Source: Eopsaltria australis
Taxonomy: Eukaryota > Chordata > Aves > Passeriformes > Petroicidae
Length of the DNA stretch: 64,000 nt
Reading direction: 5' to 3'
Assembly (NCBI GenBank): GCA_034509425.1
Contig: JAVTVJ010000662.1
Location: 505,501 to 569,500 of the forward strand
Below, in pieces: positions 1 to 10,570 of this stretch. Numbering within the stretch: the stretch's first letter is position 1; every line of letters begins with the position of its first letter. The translations under genes were made by a program, and so were the position numbers. The notes under the pieces are model-generated. The model was not told the DNA's origin, made no database searches, and was given only the letters and a program-made list of their open reading frames with translations.

Positions 1-2904
1 TTAACTTTCCTAATATCACTTAGCAGGTTAATAACAGAGGCAGAAGTCAAATGCAGGAGTCAGGACAGGCAGTTCTATGCACTATAGCACACTCCTTCCT
101 GTAGCAGCAATTGCTATTTACTCACTGCTTGTGGTATGGCATCTCCATGTCAAGAACGCCACTAGGTTCCAGAAATAATAACACTAAAATGAACCATTGT
201 ATTTGCTACTCCATAAGCAAATTATCAGTTCAGTGTGGTTTACACCATCTGAAAGTTCCCAGTGCCTTCCAAAGGAAAGAACTTGAAACCATAATATTTT
301 TCTGACTCAGTAACAAGTCCTTTCTCCCCGCTAATGACAGACAAAAGGAAAGAAAATGGGGGAAAAAATCCGCTGTTATTTTTGTTTGTATTAAATGGAA
401 GTAAGGTGCAATTTGGGATTAGTACTTTTAGATCATCGTAAAGTACTCCAAAGAACGAGTAAACCAAGATGAACTATATGAAAAATAAATAAGAAAAGGC
501 AAAGCACAGACACAGAAAGGAGATGGTTCAAAGAGGAAAAGAAGTATAGCTTCCTATTTAATCTGGCTGTTAACAAATCCAAATAAATCCAGCAGCACTG
601 GTCACATCTCTATTTTTTGCTTCTAAAAGTAAAAACTCACTCTGTCTCTGTGCTGTCATGGACATAGAACAAAACTATATTAATATAAACAGAACCATAT
701 ATGCCAAACCAAATACAAATCCCCAAAACCAATTCCCTCTCCTCATCTATATTCTACTGTTAACCATATGGGTTTAACACAGGGAGAGAGACCCTTTAGT
801 CACCTCAAAACTATCAACAAGTTTTCTGTTTCAGGCTTAAGATATGGCAGGCCTTAATCAGAAACACAAACTATAATTCCTGAAGTCACAAAATAGCATC
901 ACGCGGCAAACTTCCTTATATAGATGATAGCTAGAACATCTTGAGCAAACCACAGCTTTCCTTCCTCTGATGGGTACCACATCACAAGGAAAGACCTGAA
1001 GAAAGACACTCTGCTTGCTTTCCTTCATCTTGATTTCTCCTAGTTGCTCCCAAGGCCAGAAGCCCACCAAGGATCCTATCTAGGAAAGTTAGGTAGGTAT
1101 TACCTGAAGAGGGACAGGACTAGCTAGTCAAAACATTTATTTTCATGTAACACAGAAGAATATATCTCAGCTGGCTGGTTCCAGAGTAGCTGGGATGATC
1201 AGCAGTTCATGGTCCAAGAACTGCACCTTTGTATCAACCTCTGTCAAAAATACCAACAAGTGGCTGGTCAAAACTTCAGCTATTAAAAGAGAGGATCAAA
1301 CCTACACATCTTCAATGATCTCACGATCAGAGTTTTGCGGCTAACACTCTCCAAGCACATTAACACCTATTGTTTTCCAGAGATGTCCAACACCAGCATC
1401 TAGCACAGCATCTGCTTTTGCTGAGTCATTGGAGTGTGAATTACCATCAGCTGCGATGTGAGGTCCTGGAAGGATTTTAGCACCCCTGCAAAAAGCAATC
1501 ACTTCTTGCTTAATATTACATGGAAAACTAAAACAACCAGTGCTTTCTTGCCTAATACAATTTCAGAGTCTATCTATCATGTTTATTAGAAAAGGCATTA
1601 TAAGCTTCTATCCTACTTACATTGCAACAAAAGGAGCACACACAAGCGAGGGACTGCTCGAGGGAATGCTCGAAAGAGTAAGCAAAATACCAAAGACTTT
1701 ATTAAGAGATTAGCAGAAGGTGATTTGATCCTTTAAAGTTTTATCTTTGTTGTTTATTTATTGCTTCCAGTTACAATCTTATTAATTATTTTGCTGCAAC
1801 TGAAGTGAAGACCTTTATGCAAATAAGTGTTCAACTATTTTCAAATGTTTCCCCAAGACAAATTATGCAATGCCTTTGAATAAAATGCAGACAACTTGAT
1901 TTTGCTGTGCTCCAGAGAGAGACTATATTATTAACATATTTTTTTATGAAGGAAAAGTGGTAATTTCAAATTTCTTTTCAACATACTAGATCCTCGCAGA
2001 GCTAATCTTATCAATTACAATTATCAAATACACTGGCTTTTCCGCCTGCTGCTGCTAACAGTCGTTCAAGTTGTTTTTTAAATTTGGTTATTAATGCAAA
2101 TGCTTGTGTTTCTGGTCTGTTGCCAAGTGTCATAGGGCTCCCCACTTAGCTGGTCTGAGGCACATTATTCTACATTAAGTTATATTATCTGTAACAGTAC
2201 CCAAAAAGCAACTCTAATTTAATGAGTCTCTTTAATTCTTAAGTATCTCATTCTTAAACAGCATCAAACTTGAAAAAAAAAAAAACTGTGTTTTTTGTTG
2301 AATAAAGATATATGAACTGTCTATAATGCTTTCAATCCATTTGTGCACTGATGAAAATATGGATACAGCAGTTTAGTCCTGATAATTATCAGGAAGTGGA
2401 GGATGGGAGCACAGGGATGTATTAAAATGTAGGCAAAAGGGAATTATCCAGAGCTAACTGAGAGACTTTAAATTAATTTCTTTACTTTTTCTAGTAAAAT
2501 ACTAGCAGAAATAGAAAGGATATAGTAAATATAGACTGACATGATTGCAAATATTCAAAACTGATAGATTCCTTCAGAGCTGTAACTAAATGCTATTTTT
2601 AGAAATGAAGAACAAACATACTTTTCAGAGGCCATTAAAACAAAAATTATTTTAAAAAAAGGCAAAGGTTTCTCACTGCTTTGGTCACCAAAGTCAACAG
2701 CTCATGGAACAAAATACATGGGTTCTAAACATTTGCTGCCAGCAGGACTGAAATCAAACAAAATCCCTTAAATATGAAGTATTTCACGTAAATTGGCTCT
2801 GCCGTGGAAACCAGAGAACTAGAAATATTACATTATTCCAAATAACTATCTCTTGGCAAGAAAATGCAGTTGCTTTTTGAAAGTATTATTTTATTCTTCT
2901 TTCA
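1..2904. other. Unassigned AT-rich DNA
   Basis: No gene, RNA gene or recognisable young repeat is visible. Open frames are short (under about 75 codons) and match no family I know. An A13 run lies at 2273-2285. A short CpG-containing stretch near 1640-1680 stands out from the background and is treated as a finding. The stretch reads like intron or intergenic sequence. Confidence 0.6.
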
Positions 2905-3184
2905 TCGGCCTCTTTTCCCAGGCAGCCAGCGACAGGACAAGAGGAAATGGCTTCAAAGGGTACCAAGGGAAGGCTTGGGTTAGACATCAGGAAGGATTTT
3001 TTTCACTTAAAAGGTGGTTAAGCATTGGAACAGGTTCTGCAGGGAAGTGATAGTGTCACCATCCCTGGAAGTGCTCAAGAAACAACTGGATGTGGCACTT
3101 CATGTCCTTAGTTGTGATGTTTGGTCAAGGGTTGGATTCAATGATCTTGGAGGTCTTTTCCAACCATAACGATTCTATAATTCT
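2905..3184 (+). mobile_element. CR1 LINE, 3' end fragment
   Basis: This is the 3'-terminal part of a chicken-repeat-1 (CR1) non-LTR retrotransposon, 5'-truncated as most copies are. The sequence runs through the familiar CR1 landmarks in order: the block around GACAGGACAAGAGGAAATGG, the aggtggttaagcattgg block, the TTCCAACC block, and a short ATTCTATAATTCT tail in place of a poly(A) tail. CR1 ends in short 8-bp-type repeats, which fits. The copy is diverged from consensus and keeps no coding capacity. Open frames on either strand here are only fragments of this repeat. Confidence 0.92.
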
Positions 3185-4299
3185 CTTCTGTTCTCTGACT
3201 ATTAAGTACAAGTAACACTGAGTATATCTGCATGTTTATAAGGCTCTCTTTGACATCCCACACCTACATATAGGGAAGTGGAAATAATACATTTATAGAA
3301 AGATTAATCTCACTTTTTAAAGTATTTTAAATTTTTAAAGTTTTTCCTAAGATCCTTCTTGCATTCTTCTCTAGTCAAAATGATATGGATTTGGCGTACA
3401 CAATGAAAAGAATCAGCAATAAGCATAGGGGATCAGGAAAAAAATTTAACTTTACAAAGGATACCACAGTTTGCAGATGAGGAGTTTAAAACCACGAAGT
3501 TTGCAGTTTAAAGAGAAAAAAATCAGCTTGCAGTGATTTAACTTACTTCACTTTCCCATGTACTCTAGAAGGATACCTCATTTTATCATTGCTAAATGTA
3601 TAAAAGTGCATTATTCTGAAAAGTCAATTCAGGCATTATTATTGTAATACAATAGGTCAAGTTACCACTTCAATAAGTACAGGTTGAACTGTTCCTTGAA
3701 AGTGTTTTCAAAGTCAGGGTGATGTGAGGAGGAGGCTTCACTTAACAAGAGTAGTCACTGGGACTACTTCCTCCTTTCCTTAAAATCTCTGCTTAAAAAT
3801 GTTGTCTGAATGCTCTGAATAGGAACTTGGTACTCAGAAGAAAATATTCAAAAGGTACAAACTACTGAACATCTTTCATCCTTCATACAGTAGTCAAACT
3901 TCAGAGTCAGACAGCATGTGAAAACACAGCAAATAAATTCAGAATTTACTCACCACTGTTTCAAATCCTTAGGTCTTAAGCAACCACTTCAGATGCTTGG
4001 CAATACCTAGAGAAATAATTGATGTAAAATGTAAGAAAGGTACAGAGCCAAAAACATCAAAACAATATTCATTATTAGTATTGGTGGCTGGAATGGAAAA
4101 AATGTTGCTTGTAAGAGATTGTATGCACATGGGTAACATTTCACTACCAGGCCACTTCTGCTTGGCTAGAAAACACAGCATTCTAGACATCACTCCAACC
4201 ACAAAGGCACTAAGAAGAAACACAAACCCCAGACTTCGGAAGAGTACACCTCAGACTCTTCAGGGATCTGTTTGGTGAAACAACCATGGGCTAAAGCCC
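3185..4299. other. Unassigned AT-rich DNA between CR1 copies
   Basis: No gene or clear repeat is seen. A minus-strand open frame at 3969-4223 is rich in hydrophobic residues (for example FVFLLSAFVVGV), but it has no recognisable domain and no consistent splice framework, so I do not call it a gene. Confidence 0.5.
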
Positions 4300-4773
4300 T
4301 GGATGGGAGAAAGTCCCAAGAAAACTCACTAATATTTGAGGATCACCTCCTCCAAGCTCAGGGATGATGCATCCCAACAACAAGGAACTCAGGCAGAAAT
4401 GCCAGGAGGCCTGCATGGATGAACAAGGAGCTCATGGACAGACATAAATAAAAGGGGCAGAAGCAAGGACAGGTAGCCTGGGAAGAATACAGAGAGAATG
4501 TCTGAGAAGCCAGGGATAAGGCCAGGAAAGCTAAAGCTTTGATAGGATTAAACCTCACCAGAGACATCAAGGACAACAAGAAAAGCTTCTACAGGTATGC
4601 TGGTGATAGAAGCAAGACTAGAGAAAATGTGATACCTCTCTTGAAGGAAACAGGAGATGTGGTTACCCAGGACATGCAGAAGGCTGTGACTCTATGAATT
4701 TTTTGCCCTGGTTTTCACTGGCAAATGCTCCAGCTACACTGATCGAACTGCAGAAGGCTGAGAAAGGCATGAA
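4300..4773 (+). mobile_element. CR1 LINE ORF2 fragment, part 1 (between endonuclease and RT)
   Basis: This segment encodes the ORF2 region between the endonuclease and reverse transcriptase domains of CR1. Translation in shifting frames gives stretches typical of the family, such as [17 protein letters not shown] and [16 protein letters not shown], followed by NFFALVFTGKCSS. Frameshifts and stop codons interrupt the reading frame, so it is a dead copy. The ORF2 sequence breaks off near 4773 and resumes near 5176 after an insertion of other CR1 DNA, so the two parts belong to one original + strand element. Confidence 0.85.
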
Positions 4774-5175
4774 CTACTGGAGAGGGTCCAGTGAAGGACT
4801 ATGAAGATCATCATAGGATCACAGAACATCCTGAGCAGGAAGGAACACACAAGAAGAGTCCAGCTCCTGGCTCTGCACAGGATAATCCTCAAAATCACTC
4901 CATATGCCTGAGAGTATTGTTCAAACACTTCTTGAACTTTGCCAGGCTTGGTGCTGTGACCACTTCTCTGGGGAGCCTGTTTCAGTGCCCAACCACCCTC
5001 TGGGTGAAAAACCTTTTCCTGATATCCAGAAAACACAGCTTCATGCCATTTCCCCATGTTATATCACAGAAAAGAGATCAACACTTGCCCATTTCAACTT
5101 GTGAGGAAGCTGTAGACCTCAGGGGTTTGGTTAGGGGACTGGAGTATTTCTCTTCTGAGGAAAGGCTGAGAGAGA
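4774..5175 (+). mobile_element. CR1 3'-region fragment inserted in CR1 ORF2, itself split
   Basis: At 4774-4803 and about 5126-5170 the sequence matches the CR1 3' region (the gagagggtccagtgaagg block, then a ggactggagtatttctc and gaggaaaggctgagagag block). These two pieces are contiguous in a normal CR1 copy. They interrupt the ORF2 sequence on either side and are themselves separated by a minus-strand CR1. This gives a three-level nest. Boundaries are approximate by about 10 bases because the copies share similar sequence. Confidence 0.7.
4804..5125 (-). mobile_element. CR1 LINE 3' end, minus strand, nested
   Basis: Reading the minus strand, this is a CR1 3' end. On the + strand it begins with CATAGGATCACAGAACATCC (the reverse of the CR1 tail) and continues through the GGTGCTGTGACCACTTCTCT, GGGGAGCCTGTTTCAGTGCC and CCACCCTCTGGGTGAAAAAC blocks, then on to gtgaggaagctgtagacc. 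It is inserted in the opposite orientation within a + strand CR1 3' fragment, so it is the most recent event of the three visible here. Its open frames are repeat shadows, not genes. Confidence 0.9.
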
Positions 5176-6353
5176 GACCACCCACTGCAGGACAAGATCA
5201 GGTTTTCAACCATCCTCAGGAACGGAAGGTGTACAAATCCATGGGACCTAAGGGTGCTGAAGTCCATGGGACCTGATGAGATGCATTCTGAGGAAACAGG
5301 ACACTATCCACCACATTTGAAAAGTTGTGGCAGTCTGGTGAAGTTCCCATTGACTGAAAAAGGGGAATTAAAACTTTCATTTTCAAAAAAGGGGAAGAAG
5401 AGTAAGACTACAGGCCAGGCATTCTCACCTCTGTGCCCACCAAGACCATGGAGCAGATCGTCCTGGAAACTATGCTAAGGGACACGGAAAATAAGGAGGT
5501 GACCGGTGACCGCCAATACGGCTGCAAAAAGGGCAGATTATGCCTGATGAATCTGGCCTTCTATGATGGGATTACAGTGCCATAGATGAGGGAAGAACAA
5601 CAGAATTCAGGTACTTGGACTTGTGCAGAACACCTGACACTGTCCTTGTCTCTAGATTGGAGAGACATGGATTTGACAGATGGACCACTCAATGGATAAG
5701 GAATTGACTGGATGGTTGCAATAAAAGGTTGCAGTCAACAACTCATGTCCAAGTGGAGACCAGTGCTGATGGTGTTCTTCAGATGCTGGTGCTGGGACCA
5801 CTGCCATCAAACATCTTTGTCAGGGACATGGACAGAGGGACTGAGCACACCCTCAGCAAGTTTGGTGATGACACCAGGCTGTGTGTCAAGACACTGGAGG
5901 GAAGGGATGCCATCCAGAGGGAACTTGACAGGCTTGAGAGGCAGGCCTGTGCAAAATCATCAAGCTCTACAAGGCCTCATGTAAAGTTCTTGTACATGGA
6001 TCAGGGCAATCCCAAGTACAAGTACACTCTGGGTAGAGAGTGGATTGAGACAAGTCCTGAGGAGAATGAACTGGGGCAGTTGGTGGGCTTTATATGACGT
6101 GGCACTTGAAGCCGAGAAAGCCAATCGTATCCTGACTGCATCCAAAGCAGTGTGGCCCCGAGAAGAGGGAAATGATACTCCCTCTCCACTCTGTTCTTGT
6201 GAAACCCCACCTGCAGTGCTGCATCCTGCTCTGGTGCCCCCAGCACCAGAAGTACATGGACCTGCTGAACTGAGTCCAGAGGAGGGCCAGAGCACATTTA
6301 CTGTGAAGACAGGCTGAGCGAGTTGGAGTTCTTCAGCTTGGAGAAGATTCCGG
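5176..6353 (+). mobile_element. CR1 LINE ORF2 fragment, part 2 (reverse transcriptase to 3' region)
   Basis: This continues the ORF2 of part 1. It covers the CR1 reverse transcriptase from the KSMGPDEMHSEE stretch through the KVLMVFF and NIFVRDMDRGTEHTL stretches to the active-site box at 5861-5872. That box reads F-G-D-D, whereas the family usually has F-A-D-D. Further on, DRLERQACAK and related CR1 C-terminal blocks are followed by the untranslated 3' region up to about 6353. Multiple frameshifts and stops split the frame, so no functional enzyme is encoded. A 13-base repeat containing TCCATGGGACCT occurs twice (5238 and 5262), a small local duplication within the element. Confidence 0.88.
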
Positions 6354-6551
6354 GGTGTTTCCTACAGGCCACCTGATCAGGAGGAGGATGCAAATGAGGC
6401 GTTCTACAGACAGCTGGAAGTAGCCTCAAAGGCCCTGGTTCTTGTGGGATACTTTAACTACCCTGACAACTGCTGGAGAAGCATCACAGCAAAGCACAAA
6501 ACAGTGCAGGAGATTCCTGAAAAGCACTGATGACAAGTGCCTGTCACAGGT
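6354..6551 (+). mobile_element. CR1 ORF2 endonuclease fragment out of order
   Basis: This piece translates to the end of the CR1 apurinic-type endonuclease domain: SYRPPDQEEDANEAFYRQLE, then ALVLVGYFNYPDNCW. In the family the second motif is normally G-D-F-N, with Asp as a catalytic residue; here it is G-Y-F-N, a change that should destroy activity. The fragment lies downstream of reverse transcriptase sequence and upstream of a 3' terminus. That is the wrong order for one element, so it must be an insertion or a recombination product. Confidence 0.82.
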
Positions 6552-6803
6552 AGTGGCTTTAGACTGAAAGAGGGCAGGTTTAGATTAGATGTAAGGAAGA
6601 AATTCACTGTGAGGGTGGTGAGGCACTGGAATAGGTTGCCCAGAGAAGCTGTGGATGCCCCATCCCTGAAGTTTCCAAGGCCAGGTTGGATGGGACTTCG
6701 AGAAACCTGGCCTAGTAGAAGATGTCCCTGCCCTTAACAGAGGGCTGGAAGCAGATAACCTTTGAAAACCCTTCCAACCCAAATCACTCTATCATCCTGT
6801 GAT
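6552..6803 (+). mobile_element. CR1 LINE 3' end
   Basis: This is a CR1 3' terminus with the blocks GACTGAAAGAGGGCAGG, GTGAGGGTGGTGAGGCACTGG, TTGCCCAGAGAAGCTGTGG and CTTCCAACCCAAATCAC, ending in a short ATCATCCTGTGATCT tail. It is the terminus either of the large ORF2 copy to its left or of the copy that supplied the displaced endonuclease piece. Sequence alone does not decide which. Confidence 0.92.
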
Positions 6804-9800
6804 CTTGGGATGAAGCAGTAACACATAAACTAAGCATGCACAAAATCACACCTTTTTCTCTTCCTCTATTTTACTAATAAAGTATACAAGATCTGAAAAT
6901 ACATTTAAGATTATTAGTATATTCTTTGGCCATTTATAGTAACACTTTAAAACCAGGTGTGACTTAGGAAGAACTCCAAAAGTTCCTAAACCACTGCAAT
7001 AAAAACCTGAACTACATAGCATGGTCATCCCAAAAATGCACCTCTAATCTTCTGTCCCTATTTCATGGAATTAAAGAAGAACAAACGTGAATTCTGTACC
7101 TGAGATGGACTAATCCCCAGGACAGACTGGGCACTGGCTACCCAGGGCACACTTCCTGAAATGCAGATGGGGGGTCTGGGCAGAAAGTGATCTAAACATG
7201 AGTCAACAATTAACCTTGGCAACAAGGAAGGCCAAGAATATCCTGAAATGTGTCTACAGGCTAAGATCCCACTAATGGGATCTTACTGTTCACCTTTAGC
7301 CAGCACTTCAGGAATACACATCTTGAACACGTCATCCATTTTGTATCCGCAGTACTAAAAAGCAATAAATTAAGGTGGTAAAAGTAAGGTTAGGTTGATT
7401 CAGCAATATTGAAATACAGGATTTCCCATAGTAATAGCAAATCCTGTGTTTTTGTACAGTCATCTGGACAAGATACATGAAGAACCTCCTCTTATAAACT
7501 AACAAAGTGAGTCAGAAGGTCAGTTCACTCTTACAAAGAGAGATAATTTGGCCTTGGTGAAGACAGTTTAACTACAGAAAAGCTGATGCAGAACTTATAA
7601 AAAAAGCATGCTTCTGAGGACAAAGGAAAGTGTACTAGGAGCACTTCAAAGTCAAGCACAGCTTTAAAAAACCTCTGAATTTCTGGCACATAGAATATTC
7701 CTTCAGGAGAAAAAAAAGGAAACAACACCAAAAAACACCAATTGAGTACAGTAAGCAGCAGTGATTACTCCAACTTTCCTGTCTCAAAAACAGTTAGTAT
7801 GGCAATGAAAACGCAGCAGTGTTAGCAGAGGCAGAGACTATTTTCAAGAACAAAAAGGGCCAAATTGTTTTCTTTAAACTCAAATACCAAAAAGTGCAGG
7901 ACCAATTTTAAGTACATGAAAACAAACCTAATTGTCTGAATAATCCATTAGGTGGTACTTTTGAGGAAAATTTCCTTGCTTGGAGTCTGAGCTCCCTAAA
8001 ACAGAGTAGCACACACAGGATAAGGCAGGATCAGCCCACAGAGGAAGCTGTAGAAAAGCCCCTCTCTCACAGAGCCATCCACCTGCCAAAGGCACAGGAG
8101 TGTTCTTCCTCATGTGTGCGCAAAAACTAAAAAAATCTAAACCTTTGAAAAAAGAGGAAAGTAGGTATTATATTTTAAAAGTCTCCTTTTTGTCACCATA
8201 TTTGTGACAAAGCTAACAAAAAGAAAGTCCACACACCTTCTACTACCCCACCACCACACAGGCAGTGTGCACTTCCGTTATGCTGCAGAAGGTCAAATCA
8301 TCCCAAACAAATCAAAATGGGAAAAACACATGCATGCTTTCATTCTTTCTCTTAGGAGCTCTTACAGATTTTGCAATAGCTCAGACAGATTTCTACAGCA
8401 GCTGGCAAAAATACATAAAACCTGTTTCTTCCTTTCTACTCAGCTAACTGTAAGTTTGGTTGCATCAACACCACCCCTCCAGTATAGGTGGAGTTCACTA
8501 CACTCGTCATTTTTAGCTCCTTTCTCATTTGCAAGGGATAAATGTCTTAGCACAACTAAGGGAGAAAGAGTCTTTATAACAGAGCCATTGATCTAAAGTT
8601 TTCTTATTTACAGTCAATAGGAGAATCAAATAGACTGGACACTACTAACAGAACACAATGGGTTTGGTAACATTCCCATGTCACATACCCTGGCTTTGTA
8701 CACAGTAGGAAGTTGGTATACTTAGGCTGCCCAGCACAAATACAATAAAAAAAGAACACAGATATATCTGCTGCATCTTAAAACATCCTTTTGAAGTAGC
8801 TTTTTCTTCAGATAGACTACTGTGTGATACTTCCATGTATTATGTAACAGCAAGTACTGAAATGAAAGAAATATTTGCTTACTTCAAGAAGGTTTGTATG
8901 ACCGATTATGTCACTATGAATAGAAATAATGCATTCAATGGGTTCTTTGTCTTCTGCTATCAACACAGAACAACATAAAATGAAATGAAAAAAGTAGTAT
9001 TTCATAGGCGTCATTAAGGCTACCTTCAGAAATAACAGCAAAACAAGAAGGACAAAGTATGCCCTTTAGGGATACATCGATAGTAGGTTAAAAAAACTCT
9101 TCAGAAATAAAACCACCCTCGAAATTAATTATAATGCTAAACACCATAGGAAGCTAACAGCTCAAGATATACAACAGATTTTTTTTAACATTTCTTCTCA
9201 GGCTCATTATTTTCTGTTTCACACAAACCTACAAAAGAAAAAAACTACAGTTTTGCTTTTTGTATTATCTAGCTGATTTGTTCAATCTAGAAGATCATGC
9301 TACATATCTAGATGTTTGTAATCTAAAGCAAATTTAAAGTTTAATTTACAAGCTATTTCAAAGAGAACAGAAGAAGAAACCTTTTCTCATACTACAAAAG
9401 TGTTTTCCCCAAATGCACCTGTCCTGAAATTCATACTTAATAAAAGCCAGATGTACTTCTAATACACTGATCCCTGGTCTTAATGACAGTTTTCCCACTG
9501 CACCACCTTAACGAGGAGAGCAGCACAGTACAGTTTTATACATCATTAAAATGTTGAAACCAAATAATACATTTTTATAATCCTAGCTATTCTCACAAAA
9601 CTAAGCAGAATAAATACAGAAGCATTAAGAGACCTCCAGTGCAAATGGAAGATCCCTCTTAGCCTGTTACCTAATACAGTAACACCTGAGTGATAAATGA
9701 ATCAAATTACACTTAAGCAAGCCAGTCATTACCAACTAAAGCAAAAATATGCAAATTTGATGATAGTAAAGTTATTATCTAAAATTTGTTTTGGCTTCTA

Positions 9801-10129
9801 AGATTTGTTTTAGCTAAGTATAAATCTTTATTTGAAGTTAGTAATACAGAACATCAGCCATGAGCCAGATCCCACATTCACTGAAATTAGTGGGAGTTTT
9901 TATCTTTAGCATTATCCACAAGGATAAAAGGATAGAAATTGTTTACTTTAAAGGCGGTATAAAAGCACTTAACAAGTTCACTTTACAACACGCTTCTTGA
10001 GTCACATCTCTGCGTCACAGGGACTACAAAGCAAAATGGCAAGTTGCCCTTTCATGGCTGCACCATGAGCTACACCACAGCCAGTGCTTTGGTCTTGCTC
10101 CGTACAACCCTCTGCCAACTCAAGGCAGC
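6804..10129. other. Unassigned AT-rich DNA
   Basis: No recognised gene or clear interspersed repeat. Several short minus-strand segments between 7.1 and 9.2 kb are bracketed by AG and GT splice-like signals (see findings), but none is long or similar to a known protein. A perfect 9-bp inverted repeat with a 4-base loop lies at 7263-7284. Confidence 0.5.
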
Positions 10130-10570
10130 CTAAGCTTTGCAGCAGTATCTCTACTAAGTACATCAACAGACACTAAAACTGTTCCTTGGCTCAGTTTTGG
10201 CCATAAAGCTGTTCTAGGTGGCCACGACAGAGAAGAACCAGACAAGAAGTGATTCAGAAAGCAGCTTTGCCCTGGGGCAAAGCTTAGCAACCAATTGCTT
10301 GCACATGGATGATGAGAGGAACAGGTCCCATGGACAGCCCAGTGACCACCGGACACAGGCAGGCTCCAGGTCAACAGCACAGCAATGGGGGACTGGAACA
10401 GGCACATTGGCAACACAGCTCCAGCATGGACGGATGGCACCAGGCTGGGCTGAAACAGACTTGTGGGCCCCCAGGTAAGAGCTCAGGCAGGACCCAGACA
10501 AGGCTGAGGCACATGAGTGCCCTGGAGCCCTGACATGTGGTTGCTAATAAAATGCTCTAACCAGTGGCAT
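10130..10570 (+). other. GC-richer block with open frame and AATAAA, unclassified
   Basis: This block is clearly richer in G and C than its surroundings. On the + strand a frame of 86 codons is open from 10218, just after a TTCTAG that could be a splice acceptor, to a stop at 10478. A strong donor-like CAG|GTAAGA sits at 10475. An AATAAA hexamer follows at 10546-10551. No domain is recognisable, and the residue mix (Gln, Gly, Thr, Ser) resembles a chance translation of GC-richer DNA. It could be an old LTR, a non-coding RNA exon or a decayed repeat. Confidence 0.25.

Noticed and set aside
858..1070. Minus-strand segment reading MWYPSEEGKLWFAQDVLAII in one frame
   Set aside because: It looks protein-like and follows a decent acceptor, but a stop codon follows shortly, there is no good donor, and the other frames are equally open. 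Not enough to call an exon.
4734..6782. Many open frames of 60 to 160 codons on both strands
   Set aside because: All fall within CR1 copies. They are pieces of ORF2 or antisense shadows, not separate genes.
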